Source: Neocallimastix lanati (nom. inval.)
Taxonomy: Eukaryota; Neocallimastigomycota; Neocallimastigomycetes; Neocallimastigales; Neocallimastigaceae
Direction of reading: 5' to 3'
Length of the DNA stretch: 35,000 nt
NCBI GenBank assembly: GCA_016946835.1
Contig: JACVTC010000259.1
Span: 1-35,000, forward strand
Numbering within the stretch: the stretch's first letter is position 1; each line of letters opens with the position of its first letter. The notes under the pieces are model-generated. The model did not search any database, was not told the origin of the DNA, and was given only the letters and a program-made list of their open reading frames with translations. This document shows positions 27,601 to 35,000 of the stretch, one piece after another. A program made the translations under genes and the position numbers.

Positions 27601-28194
27601 TTTATAATCATTAATCTTAACAGGTATTCGTACAATAATTCCTTCCGAATACTCATCATTCTTAGTCGCTAAACGTATCCTTCCACGACTAATACCTACT
27701 TCTTCATAATTTCCAGGTAATTTCTCATAAAATTTTTTTGTGATAACATTGAGGTTACTACAAGAATCAATAAGTGCTTTACCAGGAATTTCATCTACTG
27801 TTACATCAACCATGGCAATATCTTCTTCTGAGGTTTCCTTACTTTTGCTAATATAAGAGTGATCAATATTATTTACCAAAGTAGCAGCAGCAATAGTATT
27901 GTTTAATGCACCTATTATTTTCTTTTCAGGTTTTTCTAATTTTAATCCTTGACTTACTTGACTTCTGACTTTTGGAGAAACATTGAGGAGCTGACCGAAA
28001 CTAATATTACACTTGGTTTCATTCAAATCTTGTAAAACATCATATTCTTCCTGATCCTTACACATCTTGATGTTCCTAAGCGTTCTACTAATTGTTGCTT
28101 TTTCTTTAGACTCTTGAAAATCTATGAGCTTCTTTAATGTAATATTCTCATGACCTTCGTCATTAAGCTTTTCAGGAACTTCAATAACTTCCAT
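24691..28194 (-). CDS. pol: Pol of element 3: protease, reverse transcriptase, RNase H, integrase
   Basis: The frame encodes 1167 residues from the ATG at 28194. After a conserved-looking N-terminal stretch (KCNISFGQLLNVSPKVRSQV) comes protease with IDSCSNLNV (D143). RT spans about 330-600, and its catalytic box is NFIDD (495-498) where the family has Tyr. RNase H has D644, E686, D713 and D757. The integrase finger has H829 or H830, H833, C863 and C866; the core has D895, D954 and E990, again D,D35E. A GPL-type C-terminal domain follows and there is no chromodomain. A stop lies about 20 nt upstream in frame, so fusion to gag needs the compensating shifts at 28200-28340. Confidence 0.95.
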   Translation of the reverse strand: MEVIEVPEKLNDEGHENITLKKLIDFQESKEKATISRTLRNIKMCKDQEEYDVLQDLNETKCNISFGQLLNVSPKVRSQVSQGLKLEKPEKKIIGALNNTIAAATLVNNIDHSYISKSKETSEEDIAMVDVTVDEIPGKALIDSCSNLNVITKKFYEKLPGNYEEVGISRGRIRLATKNDEYSEGIIVRIPVKINDYKMIVDFRIIDDDDPFYDLLINFQSQVEHNLFIHPIRYSLCQFNSQGLIDVIAPINNNFQEEEKLVCIVRKILEDEDTTNELKKLEGLSPQEYIHDEKFLASLCKDYKDVIVKLLEENLDIIATSSEELTPSDLAPHKINLKANAKPVKQRCYRVTKFKSDIIKEELIKLIKKKLVVPSYSEWSSPVVVVPKANGKWRLCVDYRKVNDLTEKDSYALPYIDEIFDSLDGAKIFTTMDLYSGYHQILMDEESVEITSFTTKFGNYQFKVMPFGLTGAPATFQREMNRILFPLIGKCVFNFIDDILIYSKTVEEHIQHIKQVLAIFKEHKLKINIEKCHFMRTEVEVLGHKISTKGLSPQNSKIEAIKSWKEPTNIHELRSFLGAVGYYRNFINEYAQTAAPLCKLLRKGVKYKWNNEQKKSFTKLKEKLINAPILKYPDFSKEFIIRTDASYEGIGGVLLQKDESEIEHPIHFISRSLTKAEKNYGITDLEGTALYYCITKLKPYIMGSPFRTIVFTDHKPLLGLFNNKEPNNARQTRWCLTASMLKVDIRYEQGKKNVVADALSRMKNDKEQKVLAIKTNKDDENDSLSKVIKEFIEEKFTKIDGIDYFIDGNNYRKLVTETNEKLKLILEAHHVGHEGYYKTYQRLRKSYYWNDMVNDIKRIISKCEKCQLNRPQPYPEPTENIPTEVEGPFTHLGLDIIGPLIKTGNKNQYIIVAVDYFTKWVEAEPTENITSKDIIKFLINVFARHGVPQVITTDNGVQFTSDMTKIFLDLYDVYVKFTTTYHPESNGLVENRNKEIGKLLRLLGEENKDWDEVLPSALWALRTTKNSVTKHSSFELVYGREDQQPFDIAARPTQGVNKSSDEILLEKFISHYRWTMEAAENVKNASKYWANRREEKNSMKNSKNIRIGDLVLVRNFSRSKLEPYFVGPLKVIKKQFNTVTLADPNTMIQMNRNIHLKNIVKYNSAID

Positions 28195-28427
28195 TTCATT
28201 GATTTGTTTTGTTTAATAATTTTATCGTTTTCATTATCGATTAATTTATTTAATCGTTGATGCATTTTATCACTAGTAGTACTGATGCTATTTCTTTGTT
28301 TTGAAGAATCCAGACTTTGCTTTTCTCTTAATAGTAATATTATCCTCCCTTTCCTTCCTTTTTCCCTTGTTATTTCCAAAGTTAGCTCTTTCTTTATTCC
28401 GAATTTGTTTTTCTTTGGCTTTCTCAA
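28134..28427 (-). other. Out-of-frame bridge between gag-pro linker and pol of element 3
   Basis: From about 28330 to 28195 the protein sense appears to move to the +1 frame (SSKQRNSISTTSDKMHQRLN), then returns to the original frame at the start of pol. The frame of the upstream linker stops at 28288. Two single-base indels of opposite sign would explain this. The second lies at GAAATGG near 28191-28197. The ends of this frame outside that window are not meaningful. Confidence 0.6.
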
Positions 28428-28809
28428 TATTTATATTAGGCTGCGCCATTATCGAAGGATGTAGTTGATTTTTATTTTTAACGATTATTCTATTTTCTAT
28501 TTCTTTCTCTTTTATCTTTCTTATTGCAGGAGTTGTTATAGGGGTAGGATTATCTTTGAGACTTTTACGTTGTCTCTTTTCATTATTTTCACTAGTTTCA
28601 TCGTTAGTCGTCAACTTCCTTTTTGTCGCACTAACTATAAATTCTATATTATTCTCATTATCGGATTCTTTGTGAGTTTCATTAGTGTAGGAAACATCTT
28701 CTTTTTCTTCCTTATTATAATCTTTTGTACTACTAGGAATAGATTTGTATTGTAATGAAGCTATTTTATTTTTATAGGTAGTGCTTCCTCTCCCTTTTAG
28801 TGGTTTAAA
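28288..28809 (-). CDS. Linker read in the -1 frame after gag of element 3
   Basis: It is open in the -1 frame to gag from the slippery site at 28803-28809 to a stop at 28288. The protein is hydrophilic, rich in Lys, Glu and Asn, without a known fold, and includes KDNPTPITTPA, close to KENPVPISTPA in element 1. This supports translation in the same -1 frame in both elements. It would connect Gag to the protease once the frame breaks before 28194 are resolved. Confidence 0.7.
   Translation of the reverse strand, partial: FKPLKGRGSTTYKNKIASLQYKSIPSSTKDYNKEEKEDVSYTNETHKESDNENNIEFIVSATKRKLTTNDETSENNEKRQRKSLKDNPTPITTPAIRKIKEKEIENRIIVKNKNQLHPSIMAQPNINIEKAKEKQIRNKERANFGNNKGKRKEREDNITIKRKAKSGFFKTKK
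28776..28809 (-). promoter_or_regulatory. Programmed -1 frameshift signal of element 3
   Basis: In gag frame T TTA AAC (28803-28809) lies one codon before the gag stop. After 7 nt comes AGGGAG, an 8-nt loop and CTACCT (28776-28795), a 6-bp stem with one mismatch. The layout equals that of element 1, and the outer pair is A-T here but T-A there. TTTAAAC is also the slippery heptamer of coronaviruses and other viruses. Confidence 0.75.
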
Positions 28810-29690
28810 GATTTTCCACTATATAACCGTTTCTTATTTTCTTGAATAATTACATTTAACTTAGGACAATTATACTGCAAATGTCCTGGATCGCTACAAT
28901 AAAAACAGGCTTTAATGGTAAGATTTTTCATTTTTTTTGTTAAGTCCTCCAATTCGTAATCTTTATTTCTTTTTGGGCTTCTAACTTCATAATTCTCTCT
29001 TACTACCTTTCTGTTGTTTTGATAATTATTCCTGATATTTATTCTGGGGTTGACAATTTCAGTTGAGTACTCTTTTGAGGGTCTCAAATTCATTACTCTA
29101 TCAACCTTTTCGGCAATGTCAAACGCCCGATTTAAAGAAATGTTATCCTTAAGGGAGACCCTTTTCCAAGCTTCTTCATTGTTCCTAAGAGCATCAATAT
29201 AATCGAGAACACTGACTCGCTTCTTTCTTTTCTTATCTAATTTCAAATATATGGATCGGAAACGAGTATTAAAGTCTTTTACTCGCTCATTTCTTTTAAT
29301 TCTTAAAGCACGGAGCTCACGAAGTAACATATTCTGGTCTTCTTTAAGACCATAAAAAGTTTCTATTGCTTCTACAATTTCCTTTAAGGAAGGATATTCA
29401 TCTTTTTTCTTTTCTTCTGAATCAGATCCTTCTTCTTCTTCGTCCTCACTTTCTGATTCAGAATCGGTACTGTAACTTTCAATTAAATCCTGGATAACTT
29501 CGCGAGGCTCTCCAGTAGACGTGAGTAAGCAGGCGGTAAAAATCGTTTTGGGATCAGTAACTTCCTCAAGTTTTATCCATAATCGGATTTCTGATTCCCA
29601 AGATTTGATATCGAGATTTTCCTTTGAAATTTTCTCGATATCTTTTAATTCCTTTTTTAATTCTTTAAAATTGATTTTATTTTCAGCCAT
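28797..29690 (-). CDS. gag: Gag of element 3
   Basis: I choose the ATG at 29690 (MAENKINFKELKKEL); the frame extends 13 codons upstream without an ATG. The N-terminal two thirds is a helical capsid-type domain, similar in outline to that of element 1 (SWESEIRLWIKLEEVTDPKT versus EWVDDLKEYLLLYDITEPKK). It holds an acidic Ser/Glu/Asp run (SESESEDEEEEGSDSEE) and later NMLLRELRALRIKRNERVKD. One CCHC knuckle, CFYCSDPGHLQYNC, is near the C-terminus. The gene ends at a frameshift signal. Confidence 0.9.
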   Translation of the reverse strand: MAENKINFKELKKELKDIEKISKENLDIKSWESEIRLWIKLEEVTDPKTIFTACLLTSTGEPREVIQDLIESYSTDSESESEDEEEEGSDSEEKKKDEYPSLKEIVEAIETFYGLKEDQNMLLRELRALRIKRNERVKDFNTRFRSIYLKLDKKRKKRVSVLDYIDALRNNEEAWKRVSLKDNISLNRAFDIAEKVDRVMNLRPSKEYSTEIVNPRINIRNNYQNNRKVVRENYEVRSPKRNKDYELEDLTKKMKNLTIKACFYCSDPGHLQYNCPKLNVIIQENKKRLYSGKSLNH

Positions 29691-29810
29691 TTGAAAATTC
29701 AAAAATGGTATTAATACTATGATATCCAATTTAAAAATATGTTTACTTTAAAAATATATTTAATAACAAAAAAAAAATAAATTTATCTTTGTTTTATAAT
29801 AATATAATTA

Positions 29811-29987
29811 TGGACTCAGAAAATCCTCTGACAATCCAATTCTTTATTCCAATAATAATTCAGACTCAGAATCTCTCTCTGAAAATCTAATGAATTAATT
29901 CAGACTCGAAAACACCCTTCGAAAATCTGAAACAAAAAAAAAAAAAAATTAAAATTCAGACTCAAAAACGCAATTTGAAAATCTGAA
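29811..29987 (-). repeat. Array of four hairpin units in the leader of element 3
   Basis: Units start at 29811, 29861, 29901 and 29957, each 28-29 bp. In plus sense each has an outer arm (TGGA or CAGA), CT, a 4-base inner arm, a 6-7 base loop, the inner complement, ACAA or AAAA, then TCCA or TCTG. The inner arms are CAGA/TCTG, CAGA/TCTG, CGAA/TTCG and CAAA/TTTG. Arms change together, so pairing is kept while sequence changes. Confidence 0.8.
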
Positions 29988-30963
29988 GTTTTTTATTATG
30001 AATTTTAATATTTATTATATTCTCTTAAGCATTAATACACAGAATATGCATATCTTAATTTTTTTTATTTATTTGTAGTAATAACTTCTTTATTTAATTT
30101 TATTTAATATATTTATTTCCTTTATTAAAATAATTAATATAACATAAAACAAATTGTATAAATACTTAAATAATAATAATAATATATATTTATTTTTATT
30201 TTTATTTTTATTTTTTTTTTGTATATATTTAATATTCTATTAATTCTTTGTTATAACATTTAATGAAATATTAAATAAAAAGTTAAAATACAAGCCAAAC
30301 TATATAGTGTTGAACCATCAAATATATAGCTTGTTAACCCTTCTTACAATAAGTCTCCTTAACTCTTTATTGATAAGTTGATAATGTCGATTGTTAATTA
30401 TTAAGAAACTTAATAAAAAGAAGGTAGCAATATTAAATTCTTTTTAATTTGGCTAACTTATTGTTAGTAATAAAGAAGATAATAACGTATCCTTCCCAAT
30501 ATCAACAAGATCAAAACAATAAAGTATTATGTGTGGGTGTTCAACTATCCCGCGTAGAGAGTTGTAAGACAGCTTATTTATATTTTTCTTTTTAATTAAA
30601 ATTTAATTAATTATATAACGAATAATAGAAAATTTAACACACACAAAAAAAAATTTCAATTATAAAAATTTCAATAAAAAAATTTTAATTATATAAAATC
30701 ATAAAAATAATACACTTATTTGAAAAATAATAATAATAATCTAATTTTATATATTCTATATATATATATTGTACATGTATATATTAAAAAAAAAATAAAA
30801 TAAACTGATAAACATAAAAAAATTACAATTTATTATTTAGAATTATTATTATAAAAAAAAAATTTAATTATAAAATTTATTCTTATTTAAAAAAAATTAA
30901 AAATTTGTACTACAAAAAAAAAATTTTTGCTTATTATTTTAATATTTATCATTAATTAAAAAA

Positions 30964-30995
<32 letters not shown>

Positions 30996-31186
30996 AAAAA
31001 GTTTATTCTACACTAAAGAAAAATTTAATTTATTATTTATTAAAAAAATTTATTAATGAAATATTTATTATTTTAATAAAAGGAAAAAAAATATATATAT
31101 ATTTTTATTTTATTGCAAAAAAAAAAAAAATAATAATAATAATAATAAGCGAACAAATTTATAAAAGCCTAAAATAAAAATAAAAA

Positions 31187-31299
31187 AAAAACTATATATT
31201 TTAACGTCACTTCGCAAGAATGACCAGGGTTTTATCAGGGATCGAACCTGACCCACCTCTTATTTTCTGCGCGAGTGAACAAACTATCACCTGTTGAAG
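31187..31299 (-). other. Structured leader block shared with element 2
   Basis: In minus sense it begins CTTCAACAGG and ends GTGACGTTAAAATATATAG plus T's. The block at 5530-5645 has the same start and end motifs and near-equal length. Inside are GTGA/TCAC and a T-arm-like hairpin TCAGG, TTCGATC, CCTGA that contains a Pol III B-box-like GGTTCGATCCC. A full tRNA cloverleaf could not be formed. Confidence 0.55.
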
Positions 31300-31885
31300 T
31301 ATGTAGTTGCCTTCAGCGTGAAGGTTTTATAGTTCTAGGGCGTATTTGCCTAATTGTCAAGGATTTGTTCCTTGAGATACTCGCGTTTACAATCTACAAA
31401 ACCTTGCAAAATTGTAAATAAGAGTTTATGAAATTAATATCCTGCAAGCTAACACTGTCTTACTCGAATATTAACTTCGTAAATTTGTTAACTTTTTATT
31501 ATTTTTTTTATTATTATTTTTTATATATAATCTATAATTAAATAAAGTTACTACAAAAACTAAAGTTTTCCAAAGTTTTTTTTTTTTTTTTTTAATTTTT
31601 TTTTTTTTTATGATAACTTTTATTATTATTAATATTAATATTAAATTATTAATTATTATTATTTAACAAAACTTATGGATAATCTGATAGTATACCCTGT
31701 CTGACGTGCAGCTTGCCTCTTCACGGCGTCATGCCACGCAGGTACCACGGCTACTGTATTCAATATAAAATACAGCAGTCCAGAGCCTACTAGCCCAATT
31801 ACTATGTAGGTTAAACTTAGCCCGGAAATCTATATCCAAGGCTTTGCTAAATAATTTAATTAATAGATAATATTAAATTTTATTT

Positions 31886-31944
31886 TTCTAATATTCCCCG
31901 ATATCTCCACCATAAATTATGTTATGGTTCGGGTTTTATTAGAA
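31886..31944 (-). promoter_or_regulatory. Primer binding site inside a U5-leader stem, element 3
   Basis: In minus sense the LTR ends CCATAACA at 31920. After seven bases comes TGGTGGAGATATCGGGGA (31895-31912), whose complement looks like a tRNA T stem, acceptor and CCA. TTCTAATA (31886-31893) and TATTAGAA (31937-31944) enclose it, with inner pairing CCCGA/TCGGG. Confidence 0.7.
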
Positions 31945-33507
31945 TTTTTATTTAATTATTTATTTTTAATATTTTTCTGTCTACATTTTAATTATTGAAA
32001 AACTTCACTTATTTATACTTTTTGAAAAAAATAAATATGTAAAGCCTTTCTACATTTTATTATCATATTTAAAAAAAAATAATTTACTATTACTAATTAA
32101 TTAAAATTTTATATTAATTTAAATTAACTAATTCATAAGTATTTTTATTTTAATAAATTTTGTTTATATAATTTTATATTATTTTTCATATACTAAAACT
32201 AAATTATTTAATATATACGAAAAGTAACAAACAAAATTTAAAAAGATTTTACAGAAAAATAAAGTTATTTTAATCAAGAATGTTAATATAATATTCTTAT
32301 ATTTTATATAAAATAAATTTAAAAACTATAATATATTTAATATTTATTATTAATCAATTAAGATTTGATTTTATTTGTGGGAAATAAAAATATTAAATAA
32401 TCAATTTAAAAATAAAATAAAATACTAAAAAGAATACAAGTTTAATATTGATACAATATAATAATAATATAATAATATATTTGAAAATAAAAATAAAATA
32501 TTAATATTGATAATAAACACTTTAATAAAATAATAAAATTTAAGGTTAAATTATAGATATTGATATTGATATTAATTATAAAAATATAGAATTATTGATA
32601 ATATTTTAGAAACTTTTAATAAAAATAAAAAAAAATATATATATATTTAGAAAATATTTTAGTATAGAAAATATAGTAAAGTAATATTAAGTAAAGAATA
32701 ATATAATGGATTCTAAAGTATGTTGAAATTACAACTGAATTAAATTTCAATTTCAATTAATTTCAATTAAAATTATTAAAAACAAAATAATTAATAAAAA
32801 TTTATAATTCATTAATTATTCTTTAAATTTTATTTATTTTAAAATATTATAAGTTATTTGATCATCTTAGGACCAGCTTAGGCCTACTGATTCTAATGAT
32901 ATCATATTAAACTTAAATATTATTAATAAATAAAATATTTATTCAACATGAATCATTTGGTCATGTCATCCTTGATTCATAAATTAATGTTAATGTATTA
33001 ATTTATGTTATATTGATTTAATTAATTATTAATTATTAATTACTACATTAAATATTTAAATTTAATATTATATTATATATATTAGCTAATATATTAGATT
33101 AAAAAATATAATTTATTTATATTAAACATATTCTTATACTAAATATTATTATTATCAACTTTATATTATTATTATCAATATTCTCAAACCTACAAAGTAT
33201 AAAAAGAAAATTCAAATTTATCTTTTTGTTCTTTGTAAGGTTATAGTTAACCTATTATAATATAACTATATATTTTTATTAATAAATAAAAATTTTTATC
33301 ATATCAAACCAATTATTAGTTTTAATTAAGTGTTAAATTAACAAATTTAACTTTATAACTCTTTTATTTTAGTAATTTACTTATATCTATATAGTTATAT
33401 TATATAGATATATCAACCTGATTCCTCGTTAAATTCAATCTGTCTACTTTTTAACAAAGTAAGTTGAAATTCTAATTAATAATCCATTATATGTTCGTTC
33501 TTTACTA
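31920..33507 (-). repeat. 5' LTR of element 3, split by a solo LTR
   Basis: It matches LTR A (23832-24667) along its length, interrupted at 32721-33456. Without the insert and one AAGTA copy it is about 847 bp, against 836 bp for A. Differences include extra GATATT and AT repeats. The outer end reads TTTACTA where A has TTTACCA. Confidence 0.9.
32721..33456 (+). repeat. Solo LTR C2 inside the 5' LTR of element 3
   Basis: It starts TGTTGAAATTACAAC and ends TTTTTAACA, 736 bp, with AAGTA on both sides (32716-32720, 33457-33461). It is the inverted, near-identical copy of C1. In plus sense CAAAGTATAAAAAG gives the TATA box near 33196, so this copy is plus-oriented and opposes element 3. Confidence 0.92.
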
Positions 33508-33511
33508 CAAA

Positions 33512-34170
33512 TGATACAGAACATTTAAAATATTCCATATCGAGTTATTAATTTAGTTGGTCGTTTCTCTAAGGAATTATGACACGATAATATATTCTAA
33601 TAAATATAAGAAAATAATTTATAATAATAATGCTTTATAATAATATTTTATTCTTTATTTATTTTTATAATTTTATTTTTACATACATAAATATTTATTA
33701 TTACATTCTCTTAATTTTATATAATTGTTAAAATAATTATTTAATATTATATGTTATTAAACATATCTCTTAAACTATTAATTTCCTAATAAGTTTATTT
33801 AATAATACATTTTCATAATTAAATAATACATAACTATCAATATTTAAAAATATATTTCCTAAATAAAATATAATCATCAATATTTATAATATAACTCCTA
33901 AAATTATATAATTCTCAAAATAATATTTAAAATATAAAATAAAACTTATTAATAATAATGATGAATTAATTTATTATCATAATAATAGAATCATTAATAA
34001 TATAATTTATCTATTTTAATTATGACAAAAGAATTAACCATGCTTTTAAAAATAATTATTTGAATTAACTATATATAAATTATTTTAATTATTATAACCA
34101 ATAATATTTATACAATATTTCTAACCTAAATTTCCTACCTAAATCTTATTTTTATAGTGGTACCGTATCA
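33512..34170 (-). repeat. LTR I
   Basis: It starts TGATAC and ends GTATCA, a perfect 6-bp terminal inverted repeat, 659 bp. It begins after the CAAA that ends element 3. In minus sense it starts TGATACGGTACCAC, like the inferred outer end of LTR H at 20250. No coding content was seen. Confidence 0.55.
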
Positions 34171-34173
34171 CAA

Positions 34174-34602
34174 TGTAAGAAATTACTTATAAAATTAATT
34201 ATAAATAATTTCTTAACTACAAATTAACATTAATTATTACTAATTAACATTAATTTGAGAAAATAAACTTAAATATAATTAAATAAATATAAAATAATAT
34301 AAATAAATAATTATACTTAACTTAAATATAAGATAGAGTTTATTATAGAAAGTTTATAATAAACAATAACACAAAAGGAATAAAAGACACAAATATTTAT
34401 AAAATATGTTTTATTAAAAGGGTTTTGTTTTATTAATTAATTATTTTATTTGAATTATTATTTATTATAAAAATTCTAAAATAATAACTCTTGATTTCTC
34501 AAAGAGAACTCAAGAGAATCAAATATATATAAATTAATAATAAAATATTATTGGTTAAAATAAATACAATAATTTAATGTATTAAATTAATGTATTAAAT
34601 AA
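34174..34602 (-). repeat. LTR J, partial
   Basis: It starts TGTAAGAAATTAC three bases after LTR I. It carries the inverted form of the family F hairpin (CTCTTGA/TCAAGAG, near 34490-34515) with a TATATATAAATT-type TATA box on the minus strand. It is broken at 34603 by a family B LTR, so its far end is outside the window. Confidence 0.45.
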
Positions 34603-35000
34603 TGTTGAAATAATAACTGAATTGAAATCTCAATTTCAGTTATTTACATTTCAATAATTAAAAATATTATTTATTTAATTATAAATAATATATATATTTA
34701 AATAATTAATAATTAATATAAATTCTTGTTTAATATTTTAAGGGTTATCTTAGGCCTAATAATTCTGAGAATATTAATAAATAAGGTTTATATTAATAAT
34801 TAATTTCAATGATACATTTGACGTCACGTGTATTTTATTTATATTATGTTTTTATATATGTTTACAACATATCTATATTAAATTCAATTATTCAAATTAA
34901 TTATATAATTAAATTTATCCTTATATTTTATTATTATTTATATTACTATATTATTAATATCTTTTAATTAAATATTATTATTATGTAACTTACAAAGTAT
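34603..35000 (+). repeat. LTR of family B, cut by the right edge
   Basis: It starts TGTTGAAATAATAACTG and is the inverse of the LTRs of element 4, with TGACGTCA at 34819-34826 overlapping CACGTG, and the start of the palindrome CTTACAAAGTAT at the window end. It keeps the 50 bp that element 4 lacks. It may be solo or the 5' LTR of a plus-strand element beyond the edge. Confidence 0.85.

Larger units (their letters stand above)
29691..31894 (-). other. Long leader of element 3 between PBS and gag
   Basis: This 2.2-kb region has no credible ORF. It alternates nearly pure A/T DNA (30590-31180, 31500-31680) with richer islands at 29811-29987, 30290-30560, 31187-31490 and 31680-31860. The islands hold a hairpin array, a block shared with element 2, a tRNA-like T arm and a 10-bp stem CTGCTGTATT/AATACAGTAG (minus sense, near 31760-31790). 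Functions may include packaging, splicing or translation control; none is proven. No clear intron borders were identified. Confidence 0.6.
23832..33507 (-). mobile_element. Element 3: near-complete Ty3/Gypsy element with a long structured leader
   Basis: Two related LTRs (23832-24667; 31920-33507 including a 736-bp insert) bound a 7.25-kb interior. On the minus strand this holds a tRNA-type PBS, a 2.2-kb leader, gag, a -1 frameshift signal, protease, RT, RNase H and integrase. CAAA flanks both outer ends. The LTRs differ in several places, so it is older than element 4. Two compensating single-base shifts lie between 28190 and 28340, and the RT box is FIDD. Confidence 0.92.

Noticed and set aside
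29811-29987. A CRISPR-like array
   Set aside because: Units are imperfect palindromes with arms that vary, spacing is uneven, and the context is a eukaryotic retrotransposon leader with no cas genes.
31200-31300. A tRNA gene on the minus strand
   Set aside because: T arm and B box are present, but acceptor and anticodon stems cannot be formed.

Overview
The window is a pile of nested Ty3/Gypsy-type LTR retrotransposons; I found no host gene, rRNA or CRISPR array. The DNA is extremely AT-rich, with homopolymer runs up to 46 nt, Asn/Lys/Ile-rich proteins and noncoding DNA that is nearly all A and T. That, the standard code and Metaviridae elements with chromodomains point to an AT-rich early-diverging fungus. 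An anaerobic gut fungus (Neocallimastigomycota) fits best by composition; Glomeromycotina or another AT-rich eukaryote cannot be excluded.

Layout. Element 1 (minus strand, 1-4779) is cut by the left edge: 5' LTR 4164-4779, tRNA-type PBS, gag, protease, RT-RNase H and the start of integrase. A probable solo LTR (F1, 4783-5514) lies 3 bp beyond it. Element 2 (plus strand, gag at 5808 to a 3' LTR at about 17962-18567) is an old, broken chromovirus. It carries a solo LTR inside RT (8177-8874, 5-bp TSD) and the whole of element 4 in its 3' UTR. Element 4 (minus strand, 10995-17925) is the youngest: its two 689-bp LTRs look identical and it has a 5-bp TSD. From 18.6 to 23.8 kb there are only LTRs, several lying end to end with 3-4 bp between them, plus solo LTRs with clean TSDs. 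Element 3 (minus strand, 23832-33507) is near-complete, with an unusual 2.2-kb structured leader; its 5' LTR is split by another solo LTR. More LTRs fill the right edge.

How the parts work. Each element encodes Gag, aspartic protease, RT-RNase H and integrase. In elements 1, 3 and 4 the protease frame is -1 to gag, and each gag ends at a slippery heptamer (T TTA AAT, T TTA AAC, A AAA AAC) followed after 7-8 nt by a hairpin. These are three good programmed -1 frameshift cassettes. The hairpins of elements 1 and 3 are homologous and show a compensatory base pair.

Two priming modes appear. Elements 1, 3 and an orphan LTR at 18606 have PBSs that look like tRNA 3' ends, each enclosed by a stem between U5 and the leader whose sequence differs while pairing is kept. 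Element 4 instead has a PBS complementary over 13 nt to its own predicted mRNA 5' region, the Tf1-like self-priming arrangement. Most other frame breaks are single bases in homopolymers and could be decay or sequencing error. No database search or folding program was available: all alignments and stems were found by eye.
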